Below are positions 7,962 to 15,001 of a stretch of DNA of 26,955 nt, one piece after another (the first letter of the stretch is position 1; every line of letters starts with the position of its first letter). Origin of the DNA: a virus. The translations under genes were made by a program, and so were the position numbers. Location of the stretch: IMG/VR virus record IMGVR_UViG_3300017963_000674, positions 1 through 26,955 of that record; one strand, written 5' to 3'. The notes beneath the pieces were generated by a model that saw nothing but the letters and a program-made list of their open reading frames with translations, did not search any database and had not been told where the DNA came from.

Positions 7962-8004
7962 TATTTAACCCCCTTTTTTAATATTTGCACAACCTGGATT
8001 TTCT

Positions 8005-8034
8005 ATTATGTCACGCTGTCAGATTGATTCTGGG
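8005..8034 (-). promoter_or_regulatory. Possible extended -10 promoter for the tail operon
   Basis: The minus strand reads TGACATAAT, a TGn extended -10 with hexamer CATAAT (8010-8005), about 45 nt before the GTG at 7961. The -35 region 17 nt upstream is poor (CCAGAA-like), so this is a weak prediction. Confidence 0.35.
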
Positions 8035-8104
8035 CGTTTAAGCGAAAAATAAGGGGATAACACCCCACTAAATTGATCATTTGTCCAATCTAGACAATGC
8101 CCAA

Positions 8105-8124
8105 CATAGTAACACATTACTATA
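8105..8124 (-). promoter_or_regulatory. Third copy of the 20-bp palindromic core motif
   Basis: Minus strand TATAGTAATGTGTTACTATG matches 16 of 20 positions of the core in the 19.9-kb element. Arms ATAGTAA and TTACTAT are perfectly complementary. The right arm includes TGTTACTAT, an extended -10-like string, with TTAATA 18 nt upstream. It may be an operator, a promoter or both, upstream of the tail operon. Confidence 0.5.
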
Positions 8125-8277
8125 AGCCATATTAACACCACTTTTTGTCATCATTGCACAATAAAAAATAAGGCCAAAAGTACAAATAAGGATATAACCC
8201 CAAAACTCGGGTTAAATCGCCCTTTTTTTCGCGCGCCGGCGGCCCAAATTTCCGTAAATAAAAACCGCGGTTTTCCA

Positions 8278-8766
8278 TTAAAACAACCTTAACCGCAAGA
8301 TGAAACGCGCGCCGACATAACTTATAACATCTTGCCCGTATTCAAATGTCACCCTATCCGCGCGCCATTGGAAAGACTTACAATTTACGATTCCAAATGG
8401 TTGGGTACATGGCTGGGCTTTAATTTTGGCCCGAATCGCTTGTACACCATCTATCAATTTCACCATATCATCACCAATATTAGAACGCTGGGTCGCGTAA
8501 TAATCCGCGTGAATAATTATTGTTTCTTGAATAACCGGGCCATCTGAATCACCTAAGGTTAATTTTTGGGTTGCGCCCGAATCGGAGTCCACCGTTTCAA
8601 TTGCTTCCCAATAAACTTGGAACGTTTTGTCCGTGTTTATCCCTTCCGTTAATTCATCATAATTTTGTGGGTCGTTCAAATCCCCGGCGGCTTCTAATTC
8701 CTTGCCTAATTCAAAATAAACCGCGGTTATAATTTCCCCTAATTCATCGGTTGCATAACGAGTCAT
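8278..8766 (-). CDS. Tail terminator-like protein, 162 aa
   Basis: Probably caps the tail tube and joins it to the head connector. The ATG at 8766 overlaps the previous stop (ATGA), indicating translational coupling. The sequence has an N-terminal helix (LGEIITAVYFELGKELEAAG), an acidic middle (VDSDSGATQKLTLGDSDGP), then alternating strands and a helix (IIIHADYYATQRSNIGDDMV, LIDGVQAIRAKI) and a C-terminal strand VISYVGARFILRLRLF. That order resembles small tail-completion proteins of the lambda gpU/HK97 kind, and the place, right after a gp10-like gene, is the expected one. Assignment is mostly by gene order and fold-like pattern. Confidence 0.65.
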   Translation of the reverse strand: MTRYATDELGEIITAVYFELGKELEAAGDLNDPQNYDELTEGINTDKTFQVYWEAIETVDSDSGATQKLTLGDSDGPVIQETIIIHADYYATQRSNIGDDMVKLIDGVQAIRAKIKAQPCTQPFGIVNCKSFQWRADRVTFEYGQDVISYVGARFILRLRLF

Positions 8767-9218
8767 TTTGTCAACCTTTTTACATGATCCTCAAACGCCT
8801 TGTTAATATTTTTCACGTTCGACTCCAGCGCCCTGGCAAGAAACCGGCGCGCCGCCAGGCCGCGCCGCCCGATTGCCCGTACCACAGTATAAGCATTCAT
8901 ACCATGCCGGCGCGCCCAAACTCGCAACGCGGAAATTGGCGGGAAATGCGGTCGCGTTCCTAATTCCATAAAGGGCGCATATTTTACACTCGACCCGACT
9001 ATGCCTTGCACCGAATTCCACAAAGTTTTTACAGCCGGCATAATAGAAGCCCTTAACCGCCCGGTATCAACCGGCGCATTCTGGCGCGCGGATCCGGTAA
9101 CAATTGAAGTTGCCTTTTTCATTGGCGGAACCAAACCCGGGCCGCCAATTCCAGATTCAACCCGTTCTAACTTTCTTATGGTTGCGTTTAATCCCTTAAC
9201 TGTTATGGTATTTGTCAT
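8763..9218 (-). CDS. HK97 gp10-like tail completion protein, 151 aa
   Basis: Head-tail joining/tail completion protein. Characteristic motifs are visible: TGSARQNAPVDTGRLRASIM (the A-P-V-D-T-G-x-L-R-x-S signature of the gp10 family) near residues 41-60, then VGSSVKYAPFMELGTRPHFP (Y-A-x-[FY]-x-E-[FL]-G-T) and a basic C-terminal helical part. ATG 9218 overlaps the upstream stop and its own stop overlaps the downstream start, so connector, gp10-like and terminator genes form a tightly coupled trio. Length is normal for the family. Confidence 0.88.
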   Translation of the reverse strand: MTNTITVKGLNATIRKLERVESGIGGPGLVPPMKKATSIVTGSARQNAPVDTGRLRASIMPAVKTLWNSVQGIVGSSVKYAPFMELGTRPHFPPISALRVWARRHGMNAYTVVRAIGRRGLAARRFLARALESNVKNINKAFEDHVKRLTK

Positions 9219-9874
9219 GCCGGCCTGGGGCGCATAAATCGCCCGTTAACAAGAATCTGTTTAATATCTGGGTCTAATGCTTGCCTGTATAGCAATGTGC
9301 CTAATTCCCCAGAAGCCAACGCATCAGACATGGCCCCTTCATTTCGCTTGAACCATCGCGCCGCTTGCATTAAAGTCGCTTCCCGAATCGGTGCCGGCGT
9401 TTCCGCGGCATAACCCCAACGCGCCGATATTTGAACCATTGGAAGCGCCCGCCCACGGTGCCGGCGCTTGTTCATGCGCCCGCTGGGGAAAATGGAATAG
9501 TTGCCATTAGGGTCAATCATAAGTCCTTGGTATGGCTTGAGTATATCCAGCGGTTGAAAATCTGGCTCGATTGCCGCGCCGCCAAATGCTATCCAATCGG
9601 AATCGGCCCATGCCGTGTAGTCTGTATCGGTTATTGTATCTTTTGCGGCAACCGATACGATAGAAACACAATCCGGAATATACATATAATTTTTACCGGA
9701 TCCAAAAAACACTTTTTCGCTTGCTTCCGAATCCGCCAAAAAACCGACCGGATGATTTGTAAAACTATCTATCATATCGCCGGCGGCGGCAATAATTTCG
9801 TCTAGTATTTCATCTTCAAAACTAGTCGTGCGATTTATACGCTTTCTTAAATCGCTGGCGTTTGCATAGGCCAT
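9215..9874 (-). CDS. Head-tail connector (gp6-like adaptor), 219 aa
   Basis: Forms the ring below the portal. The N-terminus YANASDLRKRINRTTSFEDE followed by a helix with D-x-I-D-x-[FY]-T-N-H-P is the typical phage connector start (helix bundle with a conserved F/Y at the lumen). A beta-rich middle (residues 65-140) and a C-terminal helical part (REATLMQAARWFKRNEGA, LLYRQALDPDIKQIL) complete the pattern. The ATG at 9874 has AAAGGAAAACG upstream and lies inside the end of the preceding methyltransferase gene (28-nt overlap). In most related phages this gene follows the capsid gene directly; here about 6.7 kb of accessory genes intervene. Confidence 0.82.
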   Translation of the reverse strand: MAYANASDLRKRINRTTSFEDEILDEIIAAAGDMIDSFTNHPVGFLADSEASEKVFFGSGKNYMYIPDCVSIVSVAAKDTITDTDYTAWADSDWIAFGGAAIEPDFQPLDILKPYQGLMIDPNGNYSIFPSGRMNKRRHRGRALPMVQISARWGYAAETPAPIREATLMQAARWFKRNEGAMSDALASGELGTLLYRQALDPDIKQILVNGRFMRPRPA

Positions 9875-10470
9875 AATTCGTTTTCCTTTCTATAAATTCC
9901 AACCATTCCATTTTGGTTGGTATCTACAATAGCAATGTCAAAATCTTTACGTCCTAATTCTACTAACATTGTATTTAATGCCGTATATACAATGCGGCTT
10001 TGTGTAGGATGATAGTCATGGAATAACATCAGGCCGCCCGTTTTAAGCATATTAAACCAAGGCAAATCCAACCCGATTCGGTTATGATCACCGTCCACAA
10101 AAATAAAATCAAACGGCTTCCCATAATATCCCTTGAAATAATCCCAACTTTTTGATTGAATTACTTTCACATTCTTGAATGGTTGTAAATTCTTTTCCGC
10201 GGTTACCACTTCATGCGGAACCGGGTTTAATGTTTCTATTTCCGCCATCGGCGCGGCCTGGGCGATGATAGAAGCACTATAACCGGCAAACGTTCCAATT
10301 TCCAAGACCCGGGCCGCCCCAAAATTGTAATGCTCTGCAATTTGATATAATGCCGCGGCCTGATAGCGCAACAATTTCCTTTGGATCCGTTGCGAACGAT
10401 TTAAGGCGTCAACAATATGGGGATGTATTAACCGTTTCTCAAGTATTTCCGGACTATCAAAGTATCTCAT
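9847..10470 (-). CDS. Class I SAM-dependent methyltransferase, O-methyltransferase-like, 207 aa
   Basis: Likely transfers methyl from S-adenosylmethionine to a small molecule or glycan. Motif I is VLEIGTFAGYSAS (residues 55-67); FDFIFVDGDHNRIGL (120-134) and GGLMLFHDYHP (145-155) match the methyltransferase_24/catechol-O-methyltransferase-like pattern, with acidic residues suited to metal or substrate binding. Start ATG 10470 overlaps the upstream glycosyltransferase stop (ATGA) and has GAGG before it, so both are translated together. The coupling suggests methylation of a sugar made or placed by the neighbouring glycosyltransferases (inference). A target within phage or host glycan cannot be told from sequence. 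Confidence 0.8.
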   Translation of the reverse strand: MRYFDSPEILEKRLIHPHIVDALNRSQRIQRKLLRYQAAALYQIAEHYNFGAARVLEIGTFAGYSASIIAQAAPMAEIETLNPVPHEVVTAEKNLQPFKNVKVIQSKSWDYFKGYYGKPFDFIFVDGDHNRIGLDLPWFNMLKTGGLMLFHDYHPTQSRIVYTALNTMLVELGRKDFDIAIVDTNQNGMVGIYRKENELWPMQTPAI

Positions 10471-11393
10471 AAATGCCTCATGACGTATTCAATCCATTTC
10501 TGATAATCCAAACATTCGGCGGCCCATTGAAGCGATTCGGATCCGCGGTCCCGAATCAATTCGGGCCGCTGTATGTAAAATTCCAACTTATCCCGCAATT
10601 CCCCAGCCGATTGAATGTTAATTACCGGCGGCGGCGGGAAATGATTCCAAACTAATTCCGCATCATACATTTTCGAGAAAACAACGGAACCAGAGGCAAG
10701 GGATTCCGTTCCCGTTCGACCCAGACCATAAACCGCCCCATTGGGCGGCATCTGGTCTATTACAATATGCGCCGCCCCTTTACGCTTTAAGCATTCTGCA
10801 AGGGGTTGCATCATAATGCGTTCATAATTGAAATTATCATGCGTTTCTTGTAGTTCACTTATCACCGCTTCAATTTCTTTTGTCCCTTTTTGCTGGGCTT
10901 TTAATTCCCGGCCTGGCGCGTGAATAATGGTTAACTCTTTTTCCTTTGTGGTTTCAAAAACGGGCTGGGGATGGTGAAGGGGAATCGGTGCCAACCGCGA
11001 CCGCGGCATTAGATTCGGGAGCAAAAACAACCTGGCGTTTATATCCGCAACAATACCGTCAAAAAATGCCGGGTGTTTGTGGTAAATTGAATCTCCAAAA
11101 AATGCAATTGTTTGTTTCCCGCGCGCCCAATGTATCCAATTAAGGTCGGGAGAAACAACGCCTAATGTGTAGGCCGCCATTGAATCGCCTAACACAATTA
11201 AGTCGGCGGCGGCGGCCCATGCCTGGGCTTCTGTTATCGCCGCCGGGCCATCCAACAAAAGCCCATTATCATAATCGCGCCAGTCACTTGGGGCAAAAGA
11301 GATTAAACGCGATTCGCCCAGCAAGTTAAACGCCGGGACTAGTGTTTCACTACTGGCAAAATCTGGCCCATATACCAAAATAGCGGTTTTCAT
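10467..11393 (-). CDS. GT-B-like glycosyltransferase, 308 aa
   Basis: Resembles phage and bacterial GT4-type or spore-protein-like glycosyltransferases. Two Rossmann-like halves are seen: N-terminal MKTAILVYGPDFASS with ADLIVLGDSMAAYTLG, and a C-terminal half starting LTIIHAPGRELKAQQKGTKE, the usual 'H-x-P...K-G-T' donor-domain motif, continuing with IVIDQMPPNGAVYGLGRTGT and E-S-L-A-S-G, the conserved acidic/gly acceptor loop. The C-terminus (LDYQKWIEYVMRH) is helical. The start ATG 11393 has AAAGGCGGCGG upstream, within a tandem duplicated RBS region, and overlaps the previous gene by 4 nt. Donor and acceptor are not determinable. It belongs to a block of glycan-modifying genes. Confidence 0.75.
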   Translation of the reverse strand: MKTAILVYGPDFASSETLVPAFNLLGESRLISFAPSDWRDYDNGLLLDGPAAITEAQAWAAAADLIVLGDSMAAYTLGVVSPDLNWIHWARGKQTIAFFGDSIYHKHPAFFDGIVADINARLFLLPNLMPRSRLAPIPLHHPQPVFETTKEKELTIIHAPGRELKAQQKGTKEIEAVISELQETHDNFNYERIMMQPLAECLKRKGAAHIVIDQMPPNGAVYGLGRTGTESLASGSVVFSKMYDAELVWNHFPPPPVINIQSAGELRDKLEFYIQRPELIRDRGSESLQWAAECLDYQKWIEYVMRHL

Positions 11394-11605
11394 CGGATCC
11401 GCCGCCTTTCAAAATTCCGCCGCCTTTCAAAATATAACTTGTGAATTTTAACCGGTTGCAAGCCAACGCCGCCCTTATTGGCGCTTGTGGGATACTCCAA
11501 CGCTTCCGCGTCGACTACTGAAACCAATACCATGCCGGTTTTATCTGCTATCCACTCATGAACTTTGCCCGGCAACCACCAAATTAAAAACAATAACCGC
11601 CACAT
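11390..11605 (-). CDS. Small protein with hydrophobic N-terminus, 71 aa
   Basis: ATG 11605 follows AAGAAAGGA with good spacing, and its stop overlaps the next gene's ATG, so it is probably translated. The first 12 residues are hydrophobic and Trp-rich (MWRLLFLIWWLP), possibly a membrane-associated helix; the rest is soluble. The C-terminus is FERRRNFERRRIR, created by an 18-nt tandem duplication that also carries the RBS of the next gene. The protein end therefore seems shaped by the downstream translation signal. No family recognised; function unknown. Confidence 0.6.
   Translation of the reverse strand: MWRLLFLIWWLPGKVHEWIADKTGMVLVSVVDAEALEYPTSANKGGVGLQPVKIHKLYFERRRNFERRRIR
11398..11433 (-). 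repeat. Exact 18-nt tandem duplication carrying a Shine-Dalgarno sequence
   Basis: The minus-strand unit ATTTTGAAAGGCGGCGGA occurs twice in a row (11433-11416 and 11415-11398), just before ATG 11393. Each copy holds AAAGGCGG. Only the copy next to the ATG is at working distance. Confidence 0.9.
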
Positions 11606-11609
11606 GCTT

Positions 11610-12065
11610 TTATTCCTTTCTTGGCGTTAATATAGCTTTTACATTTCTTTTCTTTATTATACCACTGGATTCTATTTTCCATTTAAATTGGGTATAAAAT
11701 CCTGTTGTTTGCCCGTATTCCGTTGCCGGATCCGCAAAATGTAACGCGCGTTCACTCCAAAACCAACGGTGAGTCGGGTCATCATGTGCCGTTCTGGATG
11801 TATGAACCGGATACTTAATTATTAACCGCCCGCCAGGTTTCAAAAGCCGCCAGCATTCATCAAGCGTCTGTATCAAATCAATTTCCAAATGTTCGGCAAC
11901 GCTTATTAATTGTATTTCATCAAACGTTGAATCATACCAAGGCCACGGCCTAACATTTAAGTTATGGATTACATCTATTTCCGGCCTATGTTTCCATAAA
12001 TCATGATTAACCGCACCCTCAATTATTCGATTGCCAGCCCCTAGATTTAATATACGTTTATCCAT
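11610..12065 (-). CDS. Class I SAM-dependent methyltransferase, 151 aa
   Basis: Short methyltransferase with motif I ILNLGAGNR (residues 5-13), an acidic loop after strand 2 (AVNHDLWKHRPEIDVIHNL), FDEIQLISVAEHLE (motif II region) and LDECWRLLKPGGRLIIKYPV, the standard post-motif pattern of methyltransferase_11-like enzymes. The ATG at 12065 is preferred because GAGGGGGCG stands upstream; a TTG at 12080 is less likely. The ATG overlaps the preceding bifunctional glycosyltransferase stop (ATGGATAA), so co-translation is likely. Such enzymes often accompany glycosyltransferases in polysaccharide clusters, supporting a sugar-modifying role (inference). Confidence 0.8.
   Translation of the reverse strand: MDKRILNLGAGNRIIEGAVNHDLWKHRPEIDVIHNLNVRPWPWYDSTFDEIQLISVAEHLEIDLIQTLDECWRLLKPGGRLIIKYPVHTSRTAHDDPTHRWFWSERALHFADPATEYGQTTGFYTQFKWKIESSGIIKKRNVKAILTPRKE
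11656..11661 (-). promoter_or_regulatory. Possible internal extended -10 promoter
   Basis: Minus strand TGGTATAAT contains a perfect -10 hexamer with TGn extension, about 50 nt before ATG 11605. The -35 is poor and the site lies inside the methyltransferase coding sequence, so it may be chance. Confidence 0.3.
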
Positions 12066-13692
12066 TTTTCGCCCCCTCAAATTGCCGCACCGCGCGCCAG
12101 GCCTGGGGTGAATCTAGGCGGTCGTGAATTCCCTTACCATACCGCCGCGCCTCTACATTATGGTGAATAATAGCCACTTTGCCCGGCGGCATTGGATACC
12201 GGTCGCTTGCGTTCCAAATGTTTGATAAAACAAAGGTGCGCATTGGGTTTTTATAAAATGCCCGTAATAACGCCCCTTGATCACGCCCAGCCCACCGGTC
12301 GTATTCTGCAAGCCAGGACTCAAAAAATGCCGCGGTTGCCGGCGTTCGCCTGTAAGCAAACACGCCGCCGTTATATTGCATAACTCTATTACATCCAATT
12401 TCCGCAACGGTTGCGTTATATTCTTGCTCATTATCGCCGCGATTCATTTGGGCCAAATAATGCCGGTCGTGCATATCCTTACAAATTACAAATTCCCAGC
12501 CGGATTCCAGTATATCAAAAATAAAATCAACCGATTCAGTCAATTCCGTATCGGCATCTAAATATAAAACATAACCCCAATTTTTTGGGGCAAGGCGGTC
12601 AACGCTTAACTTAGCGAATCGACCGCCTATATCCCTATCCGGCTCATTTACAAAATACGTTTCACCGGCGTTCAAAGGTTGGTCACTTGCCAGCATAACC
12701 GGCATATCAGGCATAAACATTTTAATTGAGTTTATTAACCGCCTGGCACAACGCCGTGACGGTTCACCATAGGCAACGCAATAAACACCCCTTAACCCTT
12801 TCTGGATTGCGGGCGGATTTGCCACCAGCGGCCCGGTATTATGCAACAACCTTTCAAACGCGACTCTATGGTCGTACGCCCAATTTGCTGGGCTGTATTG
12901 CGCAACCGCCGCCCGCAATGATTCCGGGTCCGGCGGCGGCGCATCGATTGCCGTATTAAATGCATCTAATAGCGAGTCATAATCGCCAAGTTTGAATCGA
13001 TAAATGCCGCGGATGGTTGGCAAATCATCCAGCATACCAACGCCATGCGGAATGATCACCGGCACCCCACATGCCAAAATTTCCAGCGGCGGCATAGGGA
13101 TTCCTTCAATTCGTGAAGCGCAAATAAACAAATCAAGAGATTGATAAAATGCCGGCAATTGTTTCCAACTATACATTTTTGTCGGCACCGCCCAGCCGCG
13201 CCCGCTGGCGGCCCATTCAACCGATTGACCCGCTGGGCATCCTTTCAAGCGGGTTATTAAATCTTCACCCTTACGATTATCATTGTATAGATAACCACTC
13301 AAGCCAACGCGCCGGCGCGCGCTTGGCTTCCTGGGCGCTGGGACAAAATTATCTAATTCAACCGCCGGCCTAACCATTGCCAGCGGGCCATGCTCAACCA
13401 AATCCGGCCCATAAATGCCGGCGGTAAGCGTTCGCAAATCAACACGGGCGGCAACATCATTCCATAAAGCCGCCTTTTGTGGGTTTTGAGTATCCTTATG
13501 AGTAAACCATGCCGCCGACCGCCCTTCCCATTGCCGGCGCTGTAATTCCAAGTAAGGAAAAAAGTAATTTAATTGTGCTTTTGGGTTTGGCGCTTCACCT
13601 AATGTCCAACCGGTTTCCGCGGAAAGGGTGCGGGCCAAACGCGGCAAAACTCGGTCGGCATTTAAGCGGGCGGCTACAATATGAACATTCAC
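12058..13692 (-). CDS. Bifunctional glycosyltransferase: GT-B (GT4-like) plus GT-A (GT8-like), 544 aa
   Basis: Residues 1-270 look like a GT4-type GT-B enzyme: a YNDNRKGEDL segment and, near residues 175-215, LFICASRIEGIPMPPLEILACGVPVI, the conserved E-x(7)-E donor-sugar motif. Residues 300-540 are a GT-A domain (GVYCVAYGEPSRR, KLSVDRLAP, YVLYLDADTEL with the DxD metal motif near 376-378, YNGGVFAYRR, RDQGALLRAFYKN). The GT-A half is clearly related to the stand-alone enzyme at 14995-15618. The GTG start at 13692 overlaps the upstream stop (GTGA), and no in-frame ATG lies nearby. Two active sites in one chain suggest consecutive sugar additions to the same acceptor (inference). Confidence 0.85.
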   Translation of the reverse strand: MNVHIVAARLNADRVLPRLARTLSAETGWTLGEAPNPKAQLNYFFPYLELQRRQWEGRSAAWFTHKDTQNPQKAALWNDVAARVDLRTLTAGIYGPDLVEHGPLAMVRPAVELDNFVPAPRKPSARRRVGLSGYLYNDNRKGEDLITRLKGCPAGQSVEWAASGRGWAVPTKMYSWKQLPAFYQSLDLFICASRIEGIPMPPLEILACGVPVIIPHGVGMLDDLPTIRGIYRFKLGDYDSLLDAFNTAIDAPPPDPESLRAAVAQYSPANWAYDHRVAFERLLHNTGPLVANPPAIQKGLRGVYCVAYGEPSRRCARRLINSIKMFMPDMPVMLASDQPLNAGETYFVNEPDRDIGGRFAKLSVDRLAPKNWGYVLYLDADTELTESVDFIFDILESGWEFVICKDMHDRHYLAQMNRGDNEQEYNATVAEIGCNRVMQYNGGVFAYRRTPATAAFFESWLAEYDRWAGRDQGALLRAFYKNPMRTFVLSNIWNASDRYPMPPGKVAIIHHNVEARRYGKGIHDRLDSPQAWRAVRQFEGAKNG

Positions 13693-14102
13693 CGGGCTAT
13701 TATCTCAACTTTGCCGGTTAAACGTTCGGTTACTTGCTTACCATCTTGAGTGTAGTCAAATCCAAACAATTTAAGCGGCCTGATTATATAGCCATCAATT
13801 GAATCCGCGACCCGTATAACATCGGTTACGTTTTCCCCATTGAAAAATACACTATTTGTTTTGTGTATTTTTGCCGCATTGCTGGCGGCGTTTATGTTGA
13901 TATTCAAATAAATAATTACTTCCCCATAAACTTTATCAATTGCCGGGTCGTTACCTTCAACAATAATTGCGCCGGCTTCATTCTTGCGTAATATCTTGAC
14001 CCAACCATCTATGTTATCGGCTTCAACACAATCCGCGGTTACATTTTCGCCATCTAAAAAAACCGCTTTTACACTTTTATAGTCCGCCACTGTAACAAAC
14101 AT
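13689..14102 (-). CDS. Hypothetical protein with internal duplication, 137 aa
   Basis: ATG 14102 directly follows the DNA methyltransferase stop and has AAGGTAG upstream; the stop overlaps the next gene's GTG. Residues 18-34 (GENVTADCVEADNIDGW) and 89-105 (GENVTDVIRVADSIDGY) are copies of one motif, each after a V-x-F strand, so the protein is probably two small beta modules joined by a hydrophilic linker. No catalytic motif or signal peptide is visible. The similar size of the modules and its place between head and glycan genes leave both a structural (head fibre/decoration) and an accessory role open. Confidence 0.65.
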   Translation of the reverse strand: MFVTVADYKSVKAVFLDGENVTADCVEADNIDGWVKILRKNEAGAIIVEGNDPAIDKVYGEVIIYLNININAASNAAKIHKTNSVFFNGENVTDVIRVADSIDGYIIRPLKLFGFDYTQDGKQVTERLTGKVEIIAR

Positions 14103-14113
14103 TTAACTACCTT
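14100..14113. repeat. 14-nt direct repeat, distal copy
   Basis: CATTTAACTACCTT, identical to 14988-15001. Each copy includes the start codon and RBS of the following gene on the minus strand. The pair brackets exactly one gene, the DNA methyltransferase, with an 888-nt period. Confidence 0.85.
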
Positions 14114-14990
14114 CTCTGGCTTTTGGTGGTAATAATTCCGATTGGTAGTAATTCGGCTGCAACGTTTTGTTATGTGCCGTAACGGGAAGGCCGGGCAAAG
14201 GTACACGCGCCCCGGCAACCCGTTTGGTTGCCAGGTCACAATACTCTTGACTAATGTCAATACCGATGTACTGCCGGCCTTGCTCAACCGCCATTTTCAG
14301 GGTTGTGCCGCTGCCACACATTGGATCAAGAACGATATCGCCGGGGTTACTCCAAGATATTATATGGTCACGGGCTAGGGCTTCGGGAAATTGCGCGGAG
14401 TGGGCATAAGCAAACTTATCCCGTGTGTTTTTCCAATAACCGGCTGGAATGTACCAAATATTATTTCTAATAGTCGTAGCGGCGTAACCGCCGCCACGCC
14501 ATTGGTTTTTTTTGCCTCCGTCTTTTTGTCGATAAGTTATACCAACCCTATCAAGACCGGCCTTCAATGCCGGTCTTGATAGGGGATTAAAAGTGCTGGG
14601 CGTTCCTTTGCTAAAAACAAACATATATTCAAAGCAGGATTGATACCGATTATTATTCATCGGTGGCTTGTCTGTTTGGTAAATCATTGTATCGTGAACA
14701 TTAAAGCCGATTGACTTAAAATACAGTTTTTGCACATCACTGGTACAAGTCTCACTCCCGTTCACCGTCGCATCAGCCACAATCCAAACCACTACGCCGC
14801 CAGGCTTCGTCACCCGCCAAAGTTCTGCGGCTATTGGTTCAAAATCAAACGTGTATCCGTTGTACTCCCGCATGTCGTCATAAGGCGGAGAGGTTACGGT
14901 TAAGTCTATCGAGTTGTCTGGTATGTGGCGGCGCATTGTTTCGCCACACTCACCACAGTAAATTGTGTTGGTTTCATAAGATTCTTTCAT
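14103..14990 (-). CDS. Beta-class DNA methyltransferase (SPPY type), 295 aa
   Basis: Modifies adenine N6 or cytosine N4 in DNA. Catalytic motif IV is TSPPYDD (residues 34-37 SPPY), followed much later by motif I DPMCGSGTT (about 220-228) and QYIGIDISQEYCDLA; the order IV-then-I marks the beta class. SPPY favours N4-cytosine but does not settle it. A CxxC pair near residues 12-15 (YCGECG) is unusual. The part between the motifs (about 100-200) is probably the target recognition region and includes a perfect DNA hairpin at 14546-14584. No restriction enzyme gene is near, so it is a solitary methyltransferase, perhaps anti-restriction. Identical 14-nt sequences flank the gene. Confidence 0.9.
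   Translation of the reverse strand: MKESYETNTIYCGECGETMRRHIPDNSIDLTVTSPPYDDMREYNGYTFDFEPIAAELWRVTKPGGVVVWIVADATVNGSETCTSDVQKLYFKSIGFNVHDTMIYQTDKPPMNNNRYQSCFEYMFVFSKGTPSTFNPLSRPALKAGLDRVGITYRQKDGGKKNQWRGGGYAATTIRNNIWYIPAGYWKNTRDKFAYAHSAQFPEALARDHIISWSNPGDIVLDPMCGSGTTLKMAVEQGRQYIGIDISQEYCDLATKRVAGARVPLPGLPVTAHNKTLQPNYYQSELLPPKAREGS
14546..14584. repeat. Perfect 16-bp inverted repeat with 7-nt loop inside a coding sequence
   Basis: Left arm CCCTATCAAGACCGGC (14546-14561) and right arm GCCGGTCTTGATAGGG (14569-14584) are exact complements around the loop CTTCAAT. It lies in the methyltransferase gene and codes for PLSRPALKAGLDR. A U-rich tail is absent on the minus strand, so a conventional terminator is unlikely. 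Confidence 0.9.
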
Positions 14991-15001
14991 TTAACTACCT
15001 T
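14988..15001. repeat. 14-nt direct repeat, proximal copy
   Basis: CATTTAACTACCTT at the start of the DNA methyltransferase gene, the same as at 14100-14113. Flanking bases differ on both sides, so the repeat is limited to this stretch. Confidence 0.85.

Larger units (their letters stand above)
7962..8277. other. 316-bp intergenic region between connector and tail operons
   Basis: AT-rich non-coding spacer, the longest gap between genes here. It holds a perfect 14-bp palindrome AAAACCGCGGTTTT at 8261-8274 just after the tail terminator stop (possibly a weak terminator), a 20-bp palindromic motif at 8105-8124 related to the element repeated elsewhere, and an extended -10-like sequence at 8005-8010. 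No credible ORF with an RBS was seen on either strand. Confidence 0.7.

Noticed and set aside
8261-8274. AAAACCGCGGTTTT palindrome as a definite terminator
   Set aside because: Only a short stem is possible after leaving a loop, and no clean U tract follows; kept as a minor note in the intergenic entry.
8803-9021. 72-aa minus-strand frame with several cysteines
   Set aside because: Out-of-frame within the gp10-like gene, which has the family signature.
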